Positions 1-6,632 of a stretch of 30,626 nt of DNA are shown here, piece after piece. Each line of letters starts with the position of its first letter. The stretch's first letter is position 1. Made by a program: the position numbers and the translations under genes. Below the pieces are notes generated by a model. It was given only the letters and a program-made list of their open reading frames with translations, did not search any database and had not been told where the DNA came from. This DNA comes from RGIG4034 sp045628945. GTDB lineage: Bacteria > Bacillota > Clostridia > Lachnospirales > Lachnospiraceae. The stretch lies in contig JAZQQG010000051.1 in the NCBI GenBank assembly GCA_045628945.1, forward strand, positions 1-30,626, in the 5' to 3' direction.

Positions 1-30
1 GCTGCTTCTGATATAGGATATTAGAAAACA

Positions 31-75
31 AATGGTGTGAATCCGCAAAATAATGCGGACTCACACCATTTTTAT
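31..75 (+). terminator. Intrinsic terminator at left edge
   Basis: Positions 31-47 pair with 54-70 around a 6-base loop. The stem is about 16 base pairs with one mismatch and is followed by a run of T. It probably ends a plus-strand gene that lies left of the window. Its GGTGTGA/TCACACC stem sequence recurs in the dapL terminator at 229-264. Confidence 0.8.
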
Positions 76-130
76 GCTTCCGGGGTGACGAATTCGCCAT
101 CTTTTGGTGTGGATCAGTGATTTTTTGAAG

Positions 131-167
131 AGTCGCACCACGCAAACGGCAGTTTCATGGTGCGACT
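131..167. repeat. Inverted repeat / hairpin between two terminators
   Basis: AGTCGCACCA (131-140) and TGGTGCGACT (158-167) form a perfect 10 bp stem around a 17-base loop. No T-run follows on either strand, so it is not a standard intrinsic terminator. It sits between two terminators whose stems have related GGTG(T/C)G sequences. Function unknown. Confidence 0.55.
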
Positions 168-222
168 TAGAAGATTTCTGGAAATACGCACCAAAAGTTG
201 CCGAAAACGACCGGCCGGGCAA

Positions 223-264
223 TAAAAATGGTGTGAAGCGAGCAAAAATGCTCGTTTCACACCA
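223..264 (-). terminator. Terminator of dapL
   Basis: Positions 229-244 and 249-264 form a stem of about 15 bp with a 4-base loop. Read on the minus strand it is followed by a T-run (228-223), which fits termination just downstream of the minus-strand dapL stop codon at 285. Confidence 0.85.
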
Positions 265-284
265 AAAGCTTCCGAAATATGCGA

Positions 285-1481
285 TTACAGAATCGTTCTC
301 AGTCTCTTGATTGCTTCGAGAGTGGCTTCACGGCTACCGAAACCGGTCAGACGGAAGAAGTAGGTTCCGTTCTTACCGAAACCGGCACCGGGGGTACCAA
401 CGACCTGAATCTCATTTAAGAGCTTATCGAAGAAATCCCAGGAATTCATATGATCGGGACACTCAAGCCAGATGTAAGGCGAGTTCACAGCACCGAAGTA
501 GCGGATGCCCTTTTCGGTTAAGAGTTCACCGATGAGACGAGCGTTCTCCTGGTAGTATGCGATATTCTCGCGACACTGCTTCATACCTTCGGGAGTGAAT
601 ACTTCGGCAGCACCCTTCTGTACGATGTAAGCAACACCGTTGAATTTGGTGGACTGACGTCTCTTCCACATTGCATTCACACTCTGCATCTCTCCGGTGG
701 ATACCTTGAAGCATAACTCCTTGGGAACTACGGTATAACCGCAACGGGTTCCCGTAAAGCCTGCGGTCTTGGACAGAGAGCAGAACTCGATGGCGCACTT
801 TCTTGCTCCTTCTACTGCGAAGATGGAACGGGGAAGGGTCGGGTCGGAGATGAAGCACTCATAGGCGGAATCATACAGGATGATGGCTTCGTTCTTGATG
901 GCATAATCCACCCAGATCTTCAGCTGCTCCTTGTTGTAAGCGGCACCGGTCGGGTTGTTGGGAGAGCAGATGTAGATGATGTCTACCTTCTGGTTCTCGT
1001 CAGGAAGCGGTAAGAAGTTATTCTCAGCCGTTGCCTGAATGTAGGTAATGTTGCGGCCCGCCATGGTGTTGGTATCCACATATACAGGGTATACGGGGTC
1101 GGGAATCAGTACCACATTGTCTTCAGCAAAAAGATCACCGATATTACCGGTATCGGACTTGGCTCCGTCGGAAACGAAGACTTCATCGCGGTCAACAGTT
1201 ACGCCGTTGCTCTTGTAGTAATCAACAATTGCGTCCTGAAGAAAAGTAAAACCATAATCAGGACCATATCCCTTGAAGGTCTTAGCATCACCCATCTCAG
1301 CGGAAGCGTCCACGAGAGCCTTCGTAACCTTCTCGCTTAAGGGAAGGGTAACATCACCGATGCCGAGACGCACGATACTCTTGTCGGGATGTGCTTCCTG
1401 GTAAGCGGATACTCTGTGAGCAATTTCGCTGAACAGATAGTTCGCATTCAGTTTCAGATAATTTTCATTTAACTTAGGCAT
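285..1481 (-). CDS. dapL: LL-diaminopimelate aminotransferase
   Basis: A PLP enzyme that makes LL-2,6-diaminopimelate directly from tetrahydrodipicolinate and glutamate in the DapL variant of the lysine and peptidoglycan-precursor pathway. It acts in the cytoplasm. The 398-residue length is normal for the family. It has the N-terminal LGIGDVTLPL segment, the substrate-pocket GYGPDYG motif near residue 71, SPNNPTGA near 173-180, and the PLP-binding lysine in SLSKTAGFTGTR (about K238). The start is supported by a GGAG ribosome binding site just upstream on the minus strand. It is a single gene, divergent from the polyphosphate polymerase gene, with its own terminator at 223-264. The family assignment rests on strong overall similarity to known DapL proteins; other class I aminotransferases are much less likely. 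Confidence 0.95.
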   Translation of the reverse strand: MPKLNENYLKLNANYLFSEIAHRVSAYQEAHPDKSIVRLGIGDVTLPLSEKVTKALVDASAEMGDAKTFKGYGPDYGFTFLQDAIVDYYKSNGVTVDRDEVFVSDGAKSDTGNIGDLFAEDNVVLIPDPVYPVYVDTNTMAGRNITYIQATAENNFLPLPDENQKVDIIYICSPNNPTGAAYNKEQLKIWVDYAIKNEAIILYDSAYECFISDPTLPRSIFAVEGARKCAIEFCSLSKTAGFTGTRCGYTVVPKELCFKVSTGEMQSVNAMWKRRQSTKFNGVAYIVQKGAAEVFTPEGMKQCRENIAYYQENARLIGELLTEKGIRYFGAVNSPYIWLECPDHMNSWDFFDKLLNEIQVVGTPGAGFGKNGTYFFRLTGFGSREATLEAIKRLRTIL

Positions 1482-1568
1482 AATTCTCCAATCCGAGTTC
1501 CGATGGCATGAAACAATCGGGACTCTGCACTTTTTCGATGGAGTTGTACTTCATCGCTCTAATATAGT

Positions 1569-1597
1569 ATAGTAGTGCAGAATGGTGGATTTTGCAA
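1569..1597 (-). promoter_or_regulatory. Probable promoter of dapL
   Basis: On the minus strand, TTGCAA (1597-1592) is followed after 17 bases by TACTAT (1574-1569). This is a reasonable sigma-A type promoter about 90 bases ahead of the dapL start. Overlapping TATACT-like alternatives lie next to it, so the exact -10 is uncertain. Confidence 0.5.
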
Positions 1598-1705
1598 ATA
1601 AAAAGACGGATTTCATACAGAAAAAGACTGATTTTGTCATTATTTTATCTTGAAAAGTAACTATAGTGAATTCACAGATTCTTCGCACATTCTATGGGGA
1701 AGTAT

Positions 1706-1713
1706 GTTATACT
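1706..1713 (+). promoter_or_regulatory. Extended -10 promoter for the VTC/DUF4956 operon
   Basis: A TATACT box at 1708-1713 is preceded by TG at the extended -10 position. No good -35 lies 17 bases upstream, which is usual for extended -10 promoters. It is about 65 bases before the VTC-domain start, and no other candidate stands out in the 1600-1777 gap. Confidence 0.5.
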
Positions 1714-1777
1714 AACAAAGGATAATGAGACAGACGTGCGATCACGGATTGGTCTATGGACGTAAGGAGGGCAATGC

Positions 1778-2515
1778 ATGCCACCGATTCAAGGCGTGTT
1801 CAAGCGGTATGAGAAGAAATACATGCTGAACCGGGAACAGTATGATGCATTCATGGACGCCATCGGCGAATACATGACATTGGATCAGTATGGACTACAT
1901 ACCATCTGTAATATATATTTTGATACAGACGCATACGATTTGGTTCGCATCTCCAATGAGAAACCAATCTACAAAGAGAAGTTCCGTGTTCGTAGCTACG
2001 GTGTACCCACCGAGGACAGTATGGTCTTCTTGGAAATCAAGAAGAAATACAAGGGTGAGGTGGGCAAACGACGCGTCGCCGCGAAACTTCAGGATGCAAG
2101 AGCATATCTTGCCGGGGATAAGTCCGCGATTCCGGACAGCCAGATTCTTCGGGAGATTACTTACATGATTGAGCACGACCGTTTGAAACCGAAGGTATAT
2201 TTGGCCTATGACCGGATGGCGTTCTTTGGAAAAGAAAATCCGGAGATTCGAATGACCATCGACCAGCGGATTCGGTTTCGCGAGACGGAACTTAGCCTCA
2301 CGGCCGGGGACCACGGTACTCTTTTGACAAAAGAGGAGCTCTTTCTGGTAGAAGTCAAGGTTCCGAATGCTATGCCACTTTGGATGACGCACATCCTGAC
2401 GGATTTGAAGATCGCGCCGGCGTCTTTTTCCAAGTACGGAACTTACTTCCGGGAAGAGATCATGAAGAAGCATAATTTTTTTGAGGAATATATAATCGGA
2501 GGAACATTACAATGA
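1778..2515 (+). CDS. Polyphosphate polymerase (VTC) domain protein
   Basis: A 245-residue single-domain protein of the VTC/CYTH-like superfamily, the catalytic fold of yeast Vtc4 that makes polyphosphate from nucleoside triphosphates. Visible features are the opening RYEKKYMLNREQYDAF segment, NIYFDT (about 46-51) and the basic strands KEKFRVRSYG and EIKKKYKGEVGKRR. Acidic strands such as FLVEVKVP near residue 190 and SKYGTYFRE near the end are expected to line the triphosphate tunnel. The start follows an AAGGAGGG ribosome binding site. Its stop overlaps the start of the next gene (ATGA), so translation is probably coupled to the DUF4956 membrane protein. The family is clear, but whether the bacterial protein makes polyphosphate or handles another triphosphate is not shown by sequence. 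Confidence 0.85.
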   Translation: MPPIQGVFKRYEKKYMLNREQYDAFMDAIGEYMTLDQYGLHTICNIYFDTDAYDLVRISNEKPIYKEKFRVRSYGVPTEDSMVFLEIKKKYKGEVGKRRVAAKLQDARAYLAGDKSAIPDSQILREITYMIEHDRLKPKVYLAYDRMAFFGKENPEIRMTIDQRIRFRETELSLTAGDHGTLLTKEELFLVEVKVPNAMPLWMTHILTDLKIAPASFSKYGTYFREEIMKKHNFFEEYIIGGTLQ

Positions 2516-3213
2516 CAATTGAGAAATTATTTGGCGAAACCTTAAATCTTACGGCAGACGGCACCTTGGTCATCTCCGTAAAACAGTTGGTCATCTGCAC
2601 CTTAATCTCCCTGGTGATGGGTCTGGTGATTGCGCTGTTGTATATGTTTAAGAATAAATACTCGAAGAGCTATGCGGTGACGTTAGTGATCTTGCCGGCG
2701 GTTGTACAGCTTGTGATTATGCTGGTAAACGGCAATCTGGGGGCAGGTCTTGCGGTTGCGGGTGCCTTTGCACTGGTTCGTTTCCGTTCACTTCCCGGTA
2801 CCGGTAAAGAGATTACGACCATCTTCCTTGCAATGGCAGTCGGCCTGGCAATGGGTATGGGCTATGTCGGATATGCTATTCTTTTCCTTGTCATTGTGGA
2901 ACTGGTCATGGTGGTGCTTACTCTCGTACATTTCGGCGATGTGAAGCAGGAGGAGAGAGAACTGAAGGTTGTGATTCCTGAGGATCTGGATTACGAGACG
3001 GTTTTCGATGATCTTTTTACCAAATATGCGGACTCCTATCGAATGATGCAGGTAAAGACCACAAACATGGGCAGTATGTTTGAACTTCGCTATCTGGTAA
3101 AGTTAAAGAAGGATGCAAAAGAGAAGGATTTCATCGATGATATTCGTACCCGCAACGGAAACCTTACCGTATGCTTGGTACGTGAGCAGCTTCATCCGGT
3201 AGAAACGCTGTAA
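2512..3213 (+). CDS. DUF4956 family membrane protein
   Basis: A 233-residue integral membrane protein with about four hydrophobic segments in its first 145 residues, starting near 24-44 (QLVICTLISLVMGLVIALLY). A soluble acidic and basic C-terminal domain of about 85 residues follows. The motif FALVRFRSLPGTGKEIT between membrane segments is characteristic of DUF4956 proteins, which repeatedly occur beside VTC-domain genes. The start overlaps the VTC stop by four bases. The pairing suggests a membrane partner or channel for the VTC enzyme, analogous to yeast VTC, where the polymer is moved through the membrane. That role is inferred. Transcription ends at the terminator at 3261-3288. Confidence 0.85.
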   Translation: MTIEKLFGETLNLTADGTLVISVKQLVICTLISLVMGLVIALLYMFKNKYSKSYAVTLVILPAVVQLVIMLVNGNLGAGLAVAGAFALVRFRSLPGTGKEITTIFLAMAVGLAMGMGYVGYAILFLVIVELVMVVLTLVHFGDVKQEERELKVVIPEDLDYETVFDDLFTKYADSYRMMQVKTTNMGSMFELRYLVKLKKDAKEKDFIDDIRTRNGNLTVCLVREQLHPVETL

Positions 3214-3260
3214 GGAAATAATTGTAAGAATATAACCGGAAAAAAATAGTAATCGGAGAA

Positions 3261-3288
3261 GAGTCGACAGGATGTCGGCTCTTTTTTT
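3261..3288 (+). terminator. Terminator of VTC/DUF4956 operon
   Basis: GAGTCGACA (3261-3269) pairs with TGTCGGCTC (3273-3281) with one G-U pair around a 3-base loop, followed by seven T. A strong intrinsic terminator 48 bases after the DUF4956 stop. Confidence 0.9.
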
Positions 3289-3389
3289 ATGCTGTCTGAA
3301 ATCCTTTCGAATTCCGCCCCATCCGACTCTTGTAAAAATGTTCATTTTTGGGAAACGGATTTTGTGTATTTTTACCCGCAGAAACGCGC

Positions 3390-3418
3390 TTGACAATCGG
3401 TTGCGCAAGTGATAGATT
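3390..3418 (+). promoter_or_regulatory. Sigma-A promoter of galactanase gene
   Basis: A perfect TTGACA (3390-3395), a 17-base spacer and TAGATT (3413-3418). The spacer contains TTGCGCAA, half-site sequence also found in the operator just downstream. The start codon at 3517 leaves a leader of about 90 bases. The rest of the 3214-3516 gap holds only the upstream terminator and the operator. Confidence 0.8.
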
Positions 3419-3425
3419 TTAATTA

Positions 3426-3441
3426 GCGCAAGCGGTTGCGC
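3426..3441 (+). promoter_or_regulatory. LacI-type operator (CG-centred palindrome)
   Basis: GCGCAAGCGGTTGCGC is a near-perfect palindrome with a central CG, the typical layout of LacI/GalR-family operators. It covers the expected transcription start just after the -10 box, where bound repressor would block initiation. The LacI-family gene at 5602 is the obvious candidate ligand. A CcpA (cre) site has a related consensus and is the main alternative. Confidence 0.7.
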
Positions 3442-3516
3442 ATACAACGGAAACCGACAGCCGTATCCTTAGGAGCGGGAGGGTTGGTTTCAGGCTATTT
3501 TTTCGGGAGGGTCCCT

Positions 3517-5538
3517 ATGAAACGCAAGGTATTAAGTGCGGCACTGGCAGTGGTAATGGTAGCGTCCTTACTGACAGGGTGCGGTGGCAAGAATAAGAAA
3601 GAGAAGCAGGAACAGGTGAGCGTCGACAGAACCTATTCCAAGGAAGCGGTGGAGTCGAGCATTCTGGTACAGAAGATCGAAGGACTGTCGGATGAGTTCA
3701 TCCGCGGCGTTGATATTTCCTCTCTGTTGGTGGAAGAGGCCAGCGGTGTGAAGTTCTATGACTTTGACGGCAATGAGGCGGATATTTTTAAGGTATTGAG
3801 CGATGCCGGTGTGAACTGGGTTCGTGTCCGTGTTTGGAACGATCCTTATGATGCGAATGGCAACGGCTACGGCGGCGGAAACTGCAATGTACAGACGGCG
3901 GCAGAGATTGGTGCAAGAGCGGCCAAGTACGGAATGAAGCTGCTTGTGGATTTCCACTATTCCGATTTCTGGGCAGATCCCGGGAAGCAGATGGTACCGA
4001 AGGCTTGGAAGGGCATGAGCCTGGAAGAGAAGCAGACCGCGCTGACCGATTATACGATTGCCTCTTTGAAGACCATTGCGGAGGCCGGTGCGGATATCGG
4101 CATGGTTCAGGTCGGAAATGAGACAAATGGCGGTATTGCCGGAGAGAGTACTTGGGGCAATACGGTAACCTTGATTAAGACCGGATGTGCGGCAGTTCGT
4201 ACCTACGCAAATGAGGCCGGCAAGGACATTCTGGTAGCGGTTCATTTTACGAACGTAACGGATGCTAACGGAATCAAGAAGGTGGCAGCAAAGTTTTTAA
4301 CCGAGGAAGTGGATTACGATGTATTTGGTCTTTCCTATTACACCTATTGGCACGGAACCTTTGAGAATCTTGCCGGGGTAATGGACACCCTTACCGGTTA
4401 TTATAATAAAAAAGTATGTATTATGGAGACGGCCTATCCTTATACTTCGGAGGATCAGGACGGTAACGGCAATAACGTTACGGGTGAGAGCCCTTGCGCT
4501 GCTTATTCCGCAAGTGTTCAGGGTCAGGCAACCTGCGTACGCGATGTTATGGCAGCGGTTGCGGCTTATGGTGAGAAGGGACTTGGTTGCTTCTACTGGG
4601 AGCCGGCCTGGATTCCTGTCAATGAGTATCATGAGACCTGGGACAATGCGGCAGAAATCTGGGAGAAGAACAGTGCCATCTGGGAGAAATACGGTTCCGG
4701 CTGGGCAAGCTCCTATGCAGCGGATTACGATCCCAAGGATGCCGGAGTCTACTACGGTGGTTCTTCCTGGGACAATCAGGCGATGTTCGATGCAACCGGA
4801 CATCCGTTGGAGTCCTTAAATATTTTCAAGTATGTCAGCTGCGGTACGATTTGTGAAGTAACGATTGACCATGTATCCGATATGATTCTGGATGTGAATG
4901 TCGGTTCGGAATTCACACTTCCCGCAACGGTTCCGGTGGTGTATAACGATCCCACTGTTACGGACGAGGCACCTGTAACCTGGAACGAAGAGGAGCTTGC
5001 GGCAGTAGATGTCAATACCATGGCGGAGTATCCGGTGACCGGAACCTTAGAGAACGGTATGACCCTTACCTGCAGAGTGAAGGTGGCTTACTTAAACCAG
5101 TTAACGAACGGAAGTTTCGAAGACAGTGATACTTCCATGTGGAGTATTTCCTATAACGGAAGAGACGGCCAGGCAGATTTCCAGCAGAAAGCGGATGATG
5201 CCTATACCGGAGAGATGTCTCTTCATTTCTGGGACAGCGAAGCGGTAAGCTTCGAGGCAACGCAGACCTTAACCGGTTTGGAGCCCGGCACCTATTACTT
5301 CTCTGCATACGGACAAGGCGGAGATATTAAAGACGGTGCAACCATGTATATGTTTGTAACGGTGGACGGTGAGACCCATATGCAGGAATTTGCACTGGAC
5401 GGCTGGGTGAACTGGGTGAAGGTGGAGATTCCTGACCTGATCCTGACCGGCGATACCATTACGGTCGGCGTACATGTAGAGTGCGGCGCCGGCGGATGGG
5501 GTACCTTCGATGACTTCTATCTGTGCAAGTTAAATTAG
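3517..5538 (+). CDS. Exported GH53 endo-beta-1,4-galactanase lipoprotein with binding module
   Basis: Cleaves beta-1,4-galactan (pectic arabinogalactan side chains) outside the cell. The chosen start has a GGGAGG site 6 bases upstream and gives a lipoprotein signal peptide with lipobox LLTGC (C22). An upstream in-frame start would add 27 residues before the signal and is unlikely. The GH53 domain spans about 45-440, with RGVDISSLL, VRVRVWNDPYD, LLVDFHYSDFWADPGKQ, the acid/base in QVGNE (E202) and the nucleophile in CIMETAYPY (E304). A bacterial Ig-like domain (about 446-530) and a C-terminal beta-sandwich (531-673, NGSFEDSDTSMWSI to GTFDDFYL) follow. The latter resembles galactan-binding modules such as CBM61. 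It is first in the galactan locus, behind the operator at 3426. No clear terminator separates it from the LacI gene. Confidence 0.92.
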   Translation: MKRKVLSAALAVVMVASLLTGCGGKNKKEKQEQVSVDRTYSKEAVESSILVQKIEGLSDEFIRGVDISSLLVEEASGVKFYDFDGNEADIFKVLSDAGVNWVRVRVWNDPYDANGNGYGGGNCNVQTAAEIGARAAKYGMKLLVDFHYSDFWADPGKQMVPKAWKGMSLEEKQTALTDYTIASLKTIAEAGADIGMVQVGNETNGGIAGESTWGNTVTLIKTGCAAVRTYANEAGKDILVAVHFTNVTDANGIKKVAAKFLTEEVDYDVFGLSYYTYWHGTFENLAGVMDTLTGYYNKKVCIMETAYPYTSEDQDGNGNNVTGESPCAAYSASVQGQATCVRDVMAAVAAYGEKGLGCFYWEPAWIPVNEYHETWDNAAEIWEKNSAIWEKYGSGWASSYAADYDPKDAGVYYGGSSWDNQAMFDATGHPLESLNIFKYVSCGTICEVTIDHVSDMILDVNVGSEFTLPATVPVVYNDPTVTDEAPVTWNEEELAAVDVNTMAEYPVTGTLENGMTLTCRVKVAYLNQLTNGSFEDSDTSMWSISYNGRDGQADFQQKADDAYTGEMSLHFWDSEAVSFEATQTLTGLEPGTYYFSAYGQGGDIKDGATMYMFVTVDGETHMQEFALDGWVNWVKVEIPDLILTGDTITVGVHVECGAGGWGTFDDFYLCKLN

Positions 5539-5601
5539 TCTTTTCACATCCTCCGGATCGAGAAGAATGAGTAAGGCAAGCAACAGCCTATAGGGATAAG
5601 A

Positions 5602-6609
5602 ATGGACGATAAAAAAATAACAATAGCGGATATCGCAAGGGATCTTGGCGTTTCGAAGACGACCGTTTCCCGTGCAATCTCCGGCAAAGGACGAATTGGG
5701 AATGAGACGAAAGAAATCATTGCCAAATATATTGAGGAGCATCATTACAAACCCAATGTCATCGCAAAGGGACTGGCAACCAGTCGAACCTACAACGTCG
5801 GTCTGGTGCTTCCCGGTGACTATAACCTAATGGATCTTCCTTTTTTCCAGAAGTGTATGGGCGGTGTCTGCGAGTACGCTTCGACCATGGACTACGATGT
5901 ACTGGTTTCGATGGTGAATACCAATGATATCTCACAGTTGAAGCGAATGATCAATAATCACAAGGTGGACGGGGTTATTTTAACCCGAACCTTGATTCAG
6001 GATGCACCGGCGGCGTATCTGAAGGAGAAAGGGATTCCCTTTGTCGCTATCGGAACGAGCTCGGATGAGGAGATTGTTCAAGTGGACAACGATCACGAGG
6101 CGGCCTGTCGCGAACTGACCTCCATCCTGTTAGCTTCCAAAATCGGGAAGTTAGGACTCATCGGCGGCGATCGTTCCTACATGGTTACGCGCAAACGTAT
6201 GGAAGGTTTCCTGCATGCTTTCAGCGACAGCGAATTGGTTGTAGACGATGAACAGCTGTGTTTGGACTGTGAGAATGCGTTGGCTGTGGAGCGTGCGACG
6301 GATAAGCTTTTGCGACAGAAGACGGACTGCATTCTCTGCATGGACGATTCCATCTGCCTTACGGTGTTAACCTACCTTCGTCGATTGGGCAAAAAAGTAC
6401 CCGAGGACGTAAAAATCGCCTCCTTCTACAACAGCTCCGTCCTGGAGAACCAGGAAGCGGCCATTACCTCCTTGCAGTTTGATGCCAAGGAAATCGGAGA
6501 AGAGAGCTGCAGAGTTTTGCTTCGCATGATCGAGGGAGAGAAGAATCCTAAGCCGACCCTTTTGGGATACGAGGTTTCCCTGAAAGAATCGACTAAAAAT
6601 ACAAGATAA
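5602..6609 (+). CDS. LacI-family transcriptional regulator
   Basis: A 335-residue DNA-binding regulator. The N-terminal helix-turn-helix is clear (ITIADIARDLGVSKTTVSRAISGKGRIG, about 5-32), with the hinge YKPNVIAKGLA near 50-60. A periplasmic-binding-protein-like sensor domain with VGLVLPGDYN and the effector-side IASFYNSSVLEN follows. It lies 63 bases after the exported galactanase and 23 bases before the 628-residue enzyme gene, inside the galactan locus. The likely target is the palindrome at 3426-3441, and the likely effector is a galactose-containing sugar. Both are inferred from context. Ribosome binding is by an AGGGA sequence. Confidence 0.92.
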   Translation: MDDKKITIADIARDLGVSKTTVSRAISGKGRIGNETKEIIAKYIEEHHYKPNVIAKGLATSRTYNVGLVLPGDYNLMDLPFFQKCMGGVCEYASTMDYDVLVSMVNTNDISQLKRMINNHKVDGVILTRTLIQDAPAAYLKEKGIPFVAIGTSSDEEIVQVDNDHEAACRELTSILLASKIGKLGLIGGDRSYMVTRKRMEGFLHAFSDSELVVDDEQLCLDCENALAVERATDKLLRQKTDCILCMDDSICLTVLTYLRRLGKKVPEDVKIASFYNSSVLENQEAAITSLQFDAKEIGEESCRVLLRMIEGEKNPKPTLLGYEVSLKESTKNTR

Positions 6610-6632
6610 TACAATAGGAGAGAGACAATCAT

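Noticed and set aside
104..310. 68-residue plus-strand ORF at the left edge
   Set aside because: Reads through the hairpin cluster and the dapL terminator without a ribosome site.
3436..3516. Upstream start extending the exported GH53 by 27 residues
   Set aside because: It begins inside the operator and would bury the lipoprotein signal peptide; the ATG at 3517 has the GGGAGG site.
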